Source of the DNA: Bacillota bacterium
GTDB lineage: Bacteria; Bacillota; Clostridia; Oscillospirales; Acutalibacteraceae
Direction: 5' to 3'
NCBI GenBank assembly: GCA_029007015.1
Contig: JAQXHB010000020.1
Span: forward strand, 1-33,332
Length of the DNA stretch: 33,332 nucleotides
The translations under genes were made by a program, and so were the position numbers. The notes beneath the pieces are model-generated. The model worked only from the letters and a program-made list of their open reading frames with translations, was not told where the DNA came from and did no database searches. Positions 6,617-15,182 of this stretch are shown here, piece after piece. The first letter of the stretch is position 1; the number at the start of each line of letters is the position of its first letter.

Positions 6617-7806
6617 GGGCGGTCATACACGCAGGACGCGCCGAGGGCACGCTCGCCGCACCGCCGTCAAAAAGCATGGCGCATCGCTTGCTCATCTGCG
6701 CGGCTCTCTCGCAAGGAGTGAGCACGGTGCGCGGTGTCGACATGTCTGAGGATATTGCGGCGACGGCCGACTGCCTGCGCGCTCTTGGGTCGGATATAAC
6801 GCTCAGCGGCGACACAGTGACGGTCGGCGGTATTGACCGCGGCATCCGCAGTGCCGTGCTTGACTGCCGCGAAAGCGGCAGTACGATGAGGTTTATGTTG
6901 CCCATTTGTCTTGCACTCGGCGGCCGCTACCAACTGCGAGGCAGCCGACGGTTGATGCAGAGAAACATGGCCGTTTACGAGCAACTGTGCGCCGAGAACG
7001 GTATAGAATACCGTCAAAGCGACTGCACAGTTACCGTCGACGGGCAACTCAAACCCGGCACATTTTGCGTGCGCGGCGATATCAGCAGTCAGTTCATCAG
7101 CGGTATCATGTTCGCCTCTCTGCTGATGGACGGCGAGAGCAGAGTGCAACTAACTACGGCGCTCGAGAGCCGTCCGTATGTTGATATGACCGTGTCGGCC
7201 ATCAGGCAGTTCGGCGGCTCGGTCGGCCTGCTCGGTGACCGATACACTGCCAACGGCGGAGGTATGCGCGCATGTGACTGTACCGTTGAAGGGGACTACT
7301 CCAATGCCGCGTTTTTTGATGCGCTTAATCTCACCGGAGGCTCGGTCGCTGTGAGCGGACTGCTTCCCGACAGCCTGCAGGGAGATAAGATATACCGTCG
7401 GCATTTTGATGCCATCTGCCGCGGCGGCGCCGAAATAGACCTGACCGATTGCCCCGACCTTGGCCCGCTGCTGTTTGCGCTGGCGGCGCTCAAGGGCGGC
7501 GCACGATTTACCGGCACCCGCCGGTTGAGGATAAAAGAGAGCGACCGCGTGGCCGCAATGGCCGAAGAACTTATAAAGTTCGGTGTGACCGTCACGGCCG
7601 GCGATAACAGCGCCGTTGTCAGCGGGCGGCTGGGTCAGCCGAGCGAGATGCTCTGCGGACACAATGACCACCGTGTGGTTATGGCGCTGGCCACTCTGTG
7701 TACGGTGACCGGCGGCACGGTTGACGGTGCAGAGGCGGTCAGCAAGAGTCTGCCCGACTATTTTGAACGGCTGAAATCACTTGGAATAAGGGTTGAACTA
7801 ATATGA
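6613..7806 (+). CDS. aroA: 3-phosphoshikimate 1-carboxyvinyltransferase (EPSP synthase)
   Basis: Sixth step: transfers enolpyruvate from PEP to shikimate-3-phosphate. The 397-aa protein opens with the PPSKSMAHR motif (Lys20, Ser21, Arg25 contact substrate). It then has SGSTMRF (88-94), the SSQF substrate loop (158-161), the catalytic aspartate in DCPDLGP (Asp282), KESDR (308-312) and NDHR. The SGSTMR form, in place of the LGNAGTAMR loop of E. coli-type class I enzymes, is common in Bacillota. Sensitivity to inhibitors cannot be judged by eye. It overlaps aroQ by 4 bases (ATGA at 6613) and tyrA by 4 bases. Confidence 0.95.
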   Translation: MRAVIHAGRAEGTLAAPPSKSMAHRLLICAALSQGVSTVRGVDMSEDIAATADCLRALGSDITLSGDTVTVGGIDRGIRSAVLDCRESGSTMRFMLPICLALGGRYQLRGSRRLMQRNMAVYEQLCAENGIEYRQSDCTVTVDGQLKPGTFCVRGDISSQFISGIMFASLLMDGESRVQLTTALESRPYVDMTVSAIRQFGGSVGLLGDRYTANGGGMRACDCTVEGDYSNAAFFDALNLTGGSVAVSGLLPDSLQGDKIYRRHFDAICRGGAEIDLTDCPDLGPLLFALAALKGGARFTGTRRLRIKESDRVAAMAEELIKFGVTVTAGDNSAVVSGRLGQPSEMLCGHNDHRVVMALATLCTVTGGTVDGAEAVSKSLPDYFERLKSLGIRVELI

Positions 7807-8663
7807 CACTTGGCAAAAATACAGACATACTTATCGTTGGCCTTGGACTTATCGGCGGCAGTTACGCCGATGGGCTGACCAAGGGCGGATACAAGGTGCG
7901 TGCCATCACCGCCGACAAGGGCGACATCGACTACGCCGTCGGCCGCGGAATGATAACCGGCGGCTCTGACGAGGTCACCGCCGACACTGTCGGTACGGCC
8001 GATATCATCATATTTGCTCTTTATCCGCATATCTTTGTTGAGTGGATAGAGAAGTACGGTCATCTGATAAAACCGGGCGCCGTCATCACCGATGTTACCG
8101 GTGTCAAGAGCGCCATTGTCGATAAGGTGCAGTCCATTCTGCCCGACGGTGTCGAGTTTATCGCCGCGCACCCTATGGCCGGCAGAGAGGTCAGCGGGGT
8201 AAAAAACGCGAGCGCCGACATATTCCGCGCCGCCAACTACATAGTCGTGCCGACCGAGCGCAACACCGACGGGGCGATTGAGATTTGCAAACAACTGGGG
8301 CACATTCTGGGGTTCAAGGACATTTCGGTGCTGTCGCCGGAGGAGCATGACGAAATGGTAGCATTTCTCTCACAGTTGACCCACTGCATTGCCGTAACGC
8401 TGATGTGCTGTAATCAGAGCGAGGGGCTTGAGAGATACACCGGCGACTCCTTTCGCGATTTGACACGCATTGCGCGCATCAATGATGAGATGTGGAGCGA
8501 ACTGTTTTTGCTCAACCGCGACAAGTTGCTGTACGAAATGGAGCAGTTCAGCCAGGCGTTCAGCCAACTGCGCTGCTATATGATAAAGGGCGACCGCGAG
8601 GGCATACGGCAAATGATGCGTACATCGGCTGAGCGCCGCCGACTGTTTGATAAGATTGATTGA
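7803..8663 (+). CDS. tyrA: Prephenate dehydrogenase
   Basis: Tyrosine-branch enzyme that oxidatively decarboxylates prephenate to 4-hydroxyphenylpyruvate with NAD(P). The Rossmann loop GLGLIGGS (13-20) is followed by the HPMAG motif with the conserved histidine (123-127) and a C-terminal helical dimerisation domain containing SQLTH and FRDLTRIA. At 286 aa it is a stand-alone dehydrogenase: there is no chorismate mutase part, which is fused to pheA instead, and no C-terminal ACT domain. Feedback control by tyrosine through an ACT domain is therefore not expected, and control may fall more on the leader attenuator. It overlaps aroA by 4 bases. Confidence 0.94.
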   Translation: MTLGKNTDILIVGLGLIGGSYADGLTKGGYKVRAITADKGDIDYAVGRGMITGGSDEVTADTVGTADIIIFALYPHIFVEWIEKYGHLIKPGAVITDVTGVKSAIVDKVQSILPDGVEFIAAHPMAGREVSGVKNASADIFRAANYIVVPTERNTDGAIEICKQLGHILGFKDISVLSPEEHDEMVAFLSQLTHCIAVTLMCCNQSEGLERYTGDSFRDLTRIARINDEMWSELFLLNRDKLLYEMEQFSQAFSQLRCYMIKGDREGIRQMMRTSAERRRLFDKID

Positions 8664-8674
8664 GGTGAAACGAT

Positions 8675-9706
8675 ATGAATATGGAATTTGTCAGAAAACT
8701 GCCCATACCGCAGGAAATTAAAAAGCAGTACCCTGTCAGCGAGCAGATGGCGCTCATCAAAAATGAGCGCGACAAGCAACTGGCCGATGTGTTCAGCGGC
8801 AAGTCGGATAAGTTTTTGCTCGTCATCGGCCCGTGCTCGGCCGACCGCGAGGATGCGGTGCTCGACTACATTTCCCGTCTGCGCCGTGTTGCTGATAGCG
8901 TGAGTGATAAACTGATAATTGTGCCGCGCGTATATACCAACAAGCCGCGCACCACCGGCTCGGGATACAAGGGCATGCTTCATCAGCCTGACCCGCATGA
9001 AAAGCCGGAGTTGCTCAAGGGGATTGTGGCCATTCGCCGTCTGCACATGCTGGCGCTTGAACAGTACGGTTTCACCTGCGCCGATGAGATGCTGTATCCT
9101 GAAAATCACCGCTATCTGTCCGACCTGCTGGCATATGTTGCCGTAGGCGCGCGATCGGTTGAAAATCAGCAGCACCGTCTGACGGCCAGCGGCCTGAATG
9201 TGCCTGTGGGCATGAAAAATCCGACCGGCGGCGATATGACCATCATGATGAACGCCGTGAATGCCGCCCAACATGCACACACATTCATTTACCGCGGGTG
9301 GGAGGTGCACAGCAGCGGCAATCCATACGCCCATGCCATTTTGCGCGGTTACATCGACTTTTCCGGCAAGTGCGTGTCCAACTATCATTATGAGGATTTG
9401 ATAAATCTGCACAATCTGTATATGCAGTCGGGGCTGGTTAATCCGGCTGTTGTCGTCGACGCCAATCACGCAAATTCGGGCAAAAAGTACCTTGAACAGA
9501 TACGCATTGCAAAGGATGTCGTATACAGCCGCAACCATAATGATGACTTGCGGAAAATGGTCAAGGGCATCATGATAGAGAGTTACATCGAGGACGGTTC
9601 GCAGAAAATCGGTGACGATATATACGGCTGTTCGATAACCGACCCCTGCCTGGGCTGGGAAAAGACCGAGCGGCTCATTTACGACATTGCCGATACTCTC
9701 AAGTAA
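8675..9706 (+). CDS. aroF: 3-deoxy-7-phosphoheptulonate (DAHP) synthase, class I
   Basis: Entry step of the shikimate pathway: condenses PEP with erythrose-4-phosphate. The 343-aa sequence is of the E. coli AroG/AroF type (class I alpha): the GPCSADR motif with the metal-binding cysteine (52-58), PRVYTNKPRTT with the PEP-binding lysine (Lys90), PVGMKNPTGGD, and a DANHANSGK stretch near the C-terminus. No fused chorismate mutase or ACT domain is present. The ATG at 8675 has GAGGTGA upstream, 11 bases after tyrA. It is the last gene of the operon, although it catalyses the first step, and a terminator follows 35 bases later. Confidence 0.95.
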   Translation: MNMEFVRKLPIPQEIKKQYPVSEQMALIKNERDKQLADVFSGKSDKFLLVIGPCSADREDAVLDYISRLRRVADSVSDKLIIVPRVYTNKPRTTGSGYKGMLHQPDPHEKPELLKGIVAIRRLHMLALEQYGFTCADEMLYPENHRYLSDLLAYVAVGARSVENQQHRLTASGLNVPVGMKNPTGGDMTIMMNAVNAAQHAHTFIYRGWEVHSSGNPYAHAILRGYIDFSGKCVSNYHYEDLINLHNLYMQSGLVNPAVVVDANHANSGKKYLEQIRIAKDVVYSRNHNDDLRKMVKGIMIESYIEDGSQKIGDDIYGCSITDPCLGWEKTERLIYDIADTLK

Positions 9707-9740
9707 ACTGCCTTCTGCAAAAGACAATACTTGCAGTTGA

Positions 9741-9777
9741 AAAATTCACCTTGCTGTGCGGCGGGGTGAATTTTTTT
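9741..9777 (+). terminator. Intrinsic terminator of the aromatic amino acid operon
   Basis: AAAATTCACC (9741-9750) pairs perfectly with GGTGAATTTT (9765-9774), followed by more T. It lies 35 bases after aroF. Confidence 0.9.
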
Positions 9778-9812
9778 CATCGGGATGATTTTATAAACAC
9801 ACCTGAAAATAA

Positions 9813-9851
9813 TTGAAAAAAATGTTGCATTGTGATACAATAAAATTGTAT
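9813..9851 (+). promoter_or_regulatory. Promoter of the recJ-rel operon, with a palindrome over the -10
   Basis: TTGAAA (9813-9818), a 17-base spacer, then TACAAT (9836-9841). The -10 forms half of the inverted repeat ATACAAT-AAA-ATTGTAT (9835-9851), which could be an operator. The recJ ribosome binding site AGGAG is at 9861-9865. Confidence 0.8.
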
Positions 9852-9872
9852 TGCTATTAAAGGAGTGAGCCG

Positions 9873-11900
9873 ATGAGCCGAAAAATGTGGCAGGTTGCCG
9901 CGTGCAACAAGGAACTGGCGCGCAGATTGGCCGATGAATGTGGCATCGACCTGTTGGTTGCGCTCATACTGACCGGCCGCGGCTGTACCGACTCATTTGA
10001 GATAGAGGAACTTTTGTCTGACGACCAGCCGCTCGGTGACCCATATGAACTGCCTGATATGGACAAGGCGGTCGAGTGCATCGAGGCGGCCATTCATTTA
10101 CACAGGCGCATAGCCGTTTACGGCGATTACGATGCCGACGGCGTCACTTCGACTGCCATGATGTACAGTTACCTTGTCAGCCGAGGCGCCGATGTTATGT
10201 ACTATGTGCCCGAGCGCGATGAGGGCTACGGCATGAACAAAGCGGCGGTAGACAGTTTGCACAGCGACGGCGTCAAACTGATAATCACCGTCGACAACGG
10301 TATCATGGCCTTTGATGAGATTGAATATGCGTCGCAACTGGGCATTGATACCGTAGTTACCGACCATCATTTGCCGGGTGATACACTGCCGTCGGCGGTG
10401 GCTGTGGTCGACCCGCACCGCCGCGACTGCGACATAACCTTCCGCAACTATTCGGGTGCCGGAGTGGCATTCAAGGTCATTTGCGCCATGGAGAACAGTG
10501 ATGGCAGTGAGATTTACGGCCGTTACGGGGATTTGGCGGCCGTCGGCACCATTGCCGATGTTATGCCGCTGACCGGCGAGAACAGAACTATTGTCAAAAA
10601 CGGCTTGCGTTACATTGCCGGCGGCCGCGTCGGTATTACCGAGCTTATACGGGCGGCCGGTCTTGACCGTCGGCCAATGAGTTCGAGCAGTGTTTCGTTT
10701 GGTATAGCGCCGCGGCTGAATGCCGCCGGCCGCGTGGGCAAGTGCATACGAGCGGTGCGGCTTCTGCTCGAAAACGACCGCGCCGACGCCGCCCAATTGG
10801 CCGACGAAATCAACGCTGACAATGTATCGCGCCAGAGCATTGAGCGCGCGATAACCGACGAGGCGGTGGCAATTATTGAGCAAAACGGTCTGATGTACGA
10901 CCGCGTCATAGTGGTGGACGGCACCGGCTGGCACCACGGCGTTATCGGAATAGTAGCCGCGCGTATATGCGAGCGGTACGGCCGCCCGACGGTCGTTTTG
11001 TGCCATGAGGACGGCGTGGCGAGCGGGTCGGCGCGCAGTGTCGGCAACTTTTCGATTTATGAGGCGATAACCGCCTGCGACCGACTGCTTACCCGCTACG
11101 GCGGCCATGAGCAGGCGGCCGGCGTTACTCTGCCGAGCGACAGTGTGGGTGAGTTCCGCCGCCGCATAAATCAATACGCCGCCGAGCGATATGACGATAT
11201 GCCCTTTGACATCATACATATTGACTGCAAACTCAGCCTTTCGGCGTTCACTGTCAATATGGTCGAGTCGCTCGATGTGCTGGCTCCGTTTGGCGCCGGC
11301 AATCGGTCACCCGTTTTCGGTATGTTCGGCGTGCGGCTTGAGCGCATTACCGCCGTCGGTGACGGCAAACATTTGCGCCTTGAGGTATCTAAAAACGGCC
11401 TGTCTGCTACCGTTATGTACTTTTCTCACAGCGAGGCGTCATTTGGCTATCGCGCGGGCATGATGCTTGATTTGGCCGTCGCCGCCGATATCAGCGAATA
11501 TGCCGGCCGCAAGCAGGTGACACTGAATGTAAAGGCGGCGCGGCTGTCCGGCTATGACGATGACATTATTCTGTCTGATATACGGCTTTATGAGCGCATA
11601 CGCAGGGGTGAGCCGCTGTCGTGCGAGCAAGCTTCGCGCGCGGCTGTCTGCCGTGAGGGTGTTGCGGCTGTTTACCGCGCCGTGCGAGGCGGCTTTGCCG
11701 GCGAGGACGAGGCTTTGCGCGCGACACTGCCGCAGTTGAGTTTGCTGAATGTTAACATGGCGCTCGATGTTCTCAGTGAAATAGGCGTAATCAATTTGAC
11801 CCGCCGCGGCAGTGTTTTGACCGTCCGTCCGGTCAGCGTCAGCGGCAAAATGGAACTTACTGCGTCAGATACATTCAGACAATTTGCTAAGGGGGTATAG
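9873..11900 (+). CDS. recJ: Single-stranded-DNA-specific exonuclease RecJ
   Basis: A 5'-to-3' single-strand exonuclease for recombinational and mismatch repair. The 675-aa protein contains the DHH phosphoesterase core: GDYDADG (84-90), the VVTDHH motif that names the family, and VGTIADVMPL. It then has the DHHA1 motif set HHGVIGIVAARI and GGHEQAAG, followed by an OB-type nucleic-acid-binding section. The C-terminal tail of about 130 residues beyond the OB domain resembles the extra region of Bacillota RecJ proteins. The ATG at 9873 has a good AGGAG site. rel follows after 3 bases. The recJ-rel-dtd order is common in Clostridia. Confidence 0.95.
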   Translation: MSRKMWQVAACNKELARRLADECGIDLLVALILTGRGCTDSFEIEELLSDDQPLGDPYELPDMDKAVECIEAAIHLHRRIAVYGDYDADGVTSTAMMYSYLVSRGADVMYYVPERDEGYGMNKAAVDSLHSDGVKLIITVDNGIMAFDEIEYASQLGIDTVVTDHHLPGDTLPSAVAVVDPHRRDCDITFRNYSGAGVAFKVICAMENSDGSEIYGRYGDLAAVGTIADVMPLTGENRTIVKNGLRYIAGGRVGITELIRAAGLDRRPMSSSSVSFGIAPRLNAAGRVGKCIRAVRLLLENDRADAAQLADEINADNVSRQSIERAITDEAVAIIEQNGLMYDRVIVVDGTGWHHGVIGIVAARICERYGRPTVVLCHEDGVASGSARSVGNFSIYEAITACDRLLTRYGGHEQAAGVTLPSDSVGEFRRRINQYAAERYDDMPFDIIHIDCKLSLSAFTVNMVESLDVLAPFGAGNRSPVFGMFGVRLERITAVGDGKHLRLEVSKNGLSATVMYFSHSEASFGYRAGMMLDLAVAADISEYAGRKQVTLNVKAARLSGYDDDIILSDIRLYERIRRGEPLSCEQASRAAVCREGVAAVYRAVRGGFAGEDEALRATLPQLSLLNVNMALDVLSEIGVINLTRRGSVLTVRPVSVSGKMELTASDTFRQFAKGV

Positions 11901-11903
11901 AAA

Positions 11904-14096
11904 ATGGATACAGTGCGAAACGGCTCACTTGATGAGTTGCTCGATATACTGAAATCGCAGGGCGGCAACTACGACATTGATTTGATAACAAAGGCGTACA
12001 ATGCCTGCAAGCGTGCCCATGAAGGGCAGGTCCGTCTGTCGGGCGAGCCATTTTATATCCACCCGTTTTCGGTGGCATGTATCATCGCCGGTATGGGCAT
12101 GGACAGCGAGTCGATTGCTGCCGCACTGCTGCACGATACGGCTGAGGATACTGCCATGACCATCGAGGACATACGGCGTGAGTTCGGCAACAGCATCATG
12201 CTGATGGTCGACGGCGTTACCAAGATGGGCAAGTTGTCGGTTGCTTCCAAGGAACAGCAGCAGGCCGAAAACATACGCAAAATGATGCTGGCTATGGCCG
12301 AGGATATCCGCGTAATCATTATCAAACTGGCCGACCGCCTGCACAATATGCGCACCATTGATGCGCAAAGCCCAATTAAGATTTTGGAAAAATCGCTCGA
12401 GACGCTGGAGGTTTATGCTCCCATAGCCCACCGGCTCGGTATCCGCGCGGTCAAAGAGGAACTGGAAGACTTGTCCATCAAGCACCTTGACCCCATCGGC
12501 TACAACGAGATTGAGCAAAAACTGGAGCAAAACCGCGAGTACCGCGCTCGCATTGTTGAGAGCATCAAGCAAAAACTGACCGACCGTCTGGCCGGCGTGA
12601 TAGATAACATGCAGATAGAGGGGCGGGTTAAATCCATCCACGGCATCTACCGCAAGATGTTTATGCAGGGCAAACAGTTTGAAGAGATATACGACATCTA
12701 CGCCGTGCGCGTGATAGTCAATACAATAAACGACTGCTACAATGTTTTGGGCATGGTGCATGAAATGTTCCGCCCCATACCCGGCCGCTTCAAGGACTAC
12801 ATCTCGACGCCCAAGGCCAACATGTATCAGTCGCTCCACACCACCGTTATCACTGGTGACGGCGCGCCCTTTGAGGTGCAGATACGCACATGGGATATGC
12901 ATCACACCGCCGAATACGGAATTGCCGCCCACTGGAAATATAAGGACGGTGTAAGCCGCTCTGACGAGCGGTTTGAGAAGCGTCTGTCGTGGATACGCCA
13001 GATGCTTGAAAATCAAAAAGAGGCCGACGATGTCGAAGAAATTGTCCGCACCATCAAAACCGACCTTGCACCTGATGATGTCTTTTGCATGACGCCCAAA
13101 GGGGATGTCATCAGCCTGCCGGCCGGTTCGACCGTCATCGACTTTGCCTATGCCATACACTCTGCTGTCGGCAACCGCATGACCGGTGCCAAGGTTGACG
13201 GGCGCATTGTGCCCCTCGACCACAAGGTGCAGACGGGCGAGGTTATCGAGATAATCACTTCGTCGCAGACCGACCGCGGCCCCAACCGCGACTGGCTGAA
13301 CATTGTCAAGACGAGTGAAGCGCGCACCAAGATACGCGGCTGGTTTAAAAAGGAAAGACTGGCCGAGAATATCGAGCAGGGGCGTGCCGCCGTCGAGCAC
13401 GAACTGTCGCGCAACGGCATCAGACTGCCCGATGAGGAAATGCAGCAGTTCTTAAATCAGGTGGTACAGCACCAGCACTGCAACGATATCAACGATTTTT
13501 ATGCCAAGGTGGGCTACGGCGGCATATCCATTACACGGCTGATGCCGCGGCTGAAAGAGGACTACAACAAAATCGTTCATTCGGGCGACAAGGTTGATGT
13601 TCAGGAACTTGTAAGCCAGCGCCAGCGCTCCACACATACCAAAGAGGGAATTGTTGTCGAGGGCATCGACAACTGTTTGGTTAAGTTGTCGCGCTGCTGT
13701 ACGCCTATACCGGGAGACAGCATAATCGGATTTATCACCCGCGGTCACGGCGTGTCAATTCACAAGCGTGACTGCGTAAATGTTCCGCATGATTTAAGCA
13801 GTTGCGAGGAGCCTGACCGCTGGGTGCCGGCCCACTGGGATGCGTCAAATACAGGCTCGTTTGATTCGACCATTCACATCAGTGCCTTTAACCGCGACGG
13901 CGTTTTGGCCGATGTAACGGTGGCGATTGTCAATATGCGAGTGCCTCTCCACTCGGTAAATGCACGCGAAACGAAGAACGGCAACTGCGCCATTGATGTC
14001 ACTGTGCGTGTCGAAAGTGTCGAGCACTTGCAGTCGATTGTGACCAAGTTGTCCAAAATAAACGGAGTGTTTTCTGTAGACAGAGGTGCGCTATGA
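11904..14096 (+). CDS. rel: Bifunctional (p)ppGpp synthetase/hydrolase Rel
   Basis: Makes and degrades the alarmone (p)ppGpp in the stringent response. At 730 aa it has the full long-RSH layout: an HD hydrolase domain with intact His53 and HD pair (77-78, ALLHDTAED), the synthetase domain with RFKDYI (295-300) and YQSLHT, a TGS domain (about 390-452), a conserved-cysteine region (LSRCCTPIPGD), and a C-terminal ACT domain. The RFKD motif is the RxKD form of bifunctional Rel enzymes rather than the ExDD form of synthetase-only RelA, and the intact HD site agrees. It lies 3 bases after recJ and overlaps dtd by 4 bases. Confidence 0.96.
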   Translation: MDTVRNGSLDELLDILKSQGGNYDIDLITKAYNACKRAHEGQVRLSGEPFYIHPFSVACIIAGMGMDSESIAAALLHDTAEDTAMTIEDIRREFGNSIMLMVDGVTKMGKLSVASKEQQQAENIRKMMLAMAEDIRVIIIKLADRLHNMRTIDAQSPIKILEKSLETLEVYAPIAHRLGIRAVKEELEDLSIKHLDPIGYNEIEQKLEQNREYRARIVESIKQKLTDRLAGVIDNMQIEGRVKSIHGIYRKMFMQGKQFEEIYDIYAVRVIVNTINDCYNVLGMVHEMFRPIPGRFKDYISTPKANMYQSLHTTVITGDGAPFEVQIRTWDMHHTAEYGIAAHWKYKDGVSRSDERFEKRLSWIRQMLENQKEADDVEEIVRTIKTDLAPDDVFCMTPKGDVISLPAGSTVIDFAYAIHSAVGNRMTGAKVDGRIVPLDHKVQTGEVIEIITSSQTDRGPNRDWLNIVKTSEARTKIRGWFKKERLAENIEQGRAAVEHELSRNGIRLPDEEMQQFLNQVVQHQHCNDINDFYAKVGYGGISITRLMPRLKEDYNKIVHSGDKVDVQELVSQRQRSTHTKEGIVVEGIDNCLVKLSRCCTPIPGDSIIGFITRGHGVSIHKRDCVNVPHDLSSCEEPDRWVPAHWDASNTGSFDSTIHISAFNRDGVLADVTVAIVNMRVPLHSVNARETKNGNCAIDVTVRVESVEHLQSIVTKLSKINGVFSVDRGAL

Positions 14097-14566
14097 GGTG
14101 CGTTATTCAGCGGGTCAGCAGGGCTTCGGTCACCGCTGACGGAGTGCCGTCGGGGTCAATCGGGCGCGGACTGCTCTTGCTCGTCGGCGTCGGTGAGGGA
14201 GACAGTGAGGCCGAGGCTGACCGCCTGGCGGCCAAGATTGCGGCAATGCGCATATTCTGCGATGACGCCGAGCGGCTCAATTTGAGTCTTACCGATACCG
14301 GCTTGTCGGCACTGGCAGTGTCCAATTTCACACTTTATGCCGACTGCCGCCGCGGCAACCGCCCGTCGTTTACCGCCGCGTGTGCGCCCGATAGGGCCAA
14401 TGAACTGTACGAGTATTTTTGCGGCCGTCTGCGCGACTGCGGCGTGGCCGATGTACAAAAAGGTGTGTTCGGAGCCGATATGACCATTGATATGCAGGCC
14501 GACGGCCCCATAACTATTGTGCTCGACACCGACCGCCTCAAGGAGAAACAGCGAGATGCACATTGA
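14093..14566 (+). CDS. dtd: D-aminoacyl-tRNA deacylase
   Basis: Removes D-amino acids, and glycine from mischarged tRNA-Ala, as a proofreading enzyme. The 157-aa protein opens with the family start MRCVIQRVSRASV, then has RGNRPSF and PDRANELYEYF. The two active-site signatures are variant: SNFTL instead of SQFTL, and ADGPIT instead of NDGPVT. The Gly-Pro pair that gives chiral selectivity is kept, so activity is likely. It overlaps rel by 4 bases and the following gene by 11 bases, in the usual Clostridial rel-dtd arrangement. Confidence 0.93.
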   Translation: MRCVIQRVSRASVTADGVPSGSIGRGLLLLVGVGEGDSEAEADRLAAKIAAMRIFCDDAERLNLSLTDTGLSALAVSNFTLYADCRRGNRPSFTAACAPDRANELYEYFCGRLRDCGVADVQKGVFGADMTIDMQADGPITIVLDTDRLKEKQRDAH

Positions 14567-15182
14567 ACGGTTTGATACCGGCGCTTTGGGCGCCAACTGC
14601 TATATAATCGAGAGTGACGGTCATTACATGGCCGTCGATGTGGGCAGTCCGCAGGGTGCGGCCATCGACCGCCTGGCACAACTGGGCAGTGCGGTGGAAC
14701 TCATTGTGCTGACCCACCGCCATTTTGACCATGTCATGGGCGTGGCCGAGGCGGTGAGGCTGACCGGCGCCAAGGTGGCTGTGCATGAACTTGACCAATG
14801 CGGACTTTTGAGCGGCGATGACAGTCTGTATAGCCGCTACCGCCGCATGCTTAACGCCGAAAACGAGTGTTGCAGCGCCGACATTCTGCTGCACGACGGC
14901 GACAGTATAAAACTCGGCGGCACCGAGTTTGAGGTCATTCATACGCCGGGACATACCGAGGGCGGAATCTGCCTTTACGGGTGCGGCATTTTGCTGTCGG
15001 GAGATACCCTCTTTAACGCCTCTATCGGGCGAACCGACTTTCCGACCGGCGATGATATGGCCATGCAGAGTTCACTGCGGCGGCTGTGCGCATTGCCGGG
15101 TGATACGGTCGTTTACCCCGGCCACGGCGAGAGCACAACCATCGGGCACGAGGCCGCCTCTAACCCTTATATAATCAGGTGA
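14556..15182 (+). CDS. MBL-fold metallo-hydrolase, glyoxalase II-like
   Basis: The track starts at 14517, but the ATG at 14556 fits better: it has AAGGAG 10 bases upstream and opens with the family start MHIERFDTGALGANCY. The resulting 208-aa protein carries the metallo-beta-lactamase metal motif THRHFDH (53-59), then HTPGHTEGG, SGDTLF and YPGHGEST, which supply the remaining metal ligands. The fold is that of hydroxyacylglutathione hydrolase, but such genes next to rel/dtd in Clostridia have no settled substrate, so only a general thiolester or phospho-ester hydrolase role is claimed. It overlaps dtd upstream and hemZ downstream. Confidence 0.88.
   Translation: MHIERFDTGALGANCYIIESDGHYMAVDVGSPQGAAIDRLAQLGSAVELIVLTHRHFDHVMGVAEAVRLTGAKVAVHELDQCGLLSGDDSLYSRYRRMLNAENECCSADILLHDGDSIKLGGTEFEVIHTPGHTEGGICLYGCGILLSGDTLFNASIGRTDFPTGDDMAMQSSLRRLCALPGDTVVYPGHGESTTIGHEAASNPYIIR

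Noticed and set aside
8576-9727. 383-aa minus-strand ORF
   Set aside because: Antisense to aroF and the end of tyrA, with no protein-family features.
11925-13400. 491-aa minus-strand ORF
   Set aside because: It is wholly antisense to rel, whose motifs are complete. It is a shadow of GC-rich codons.
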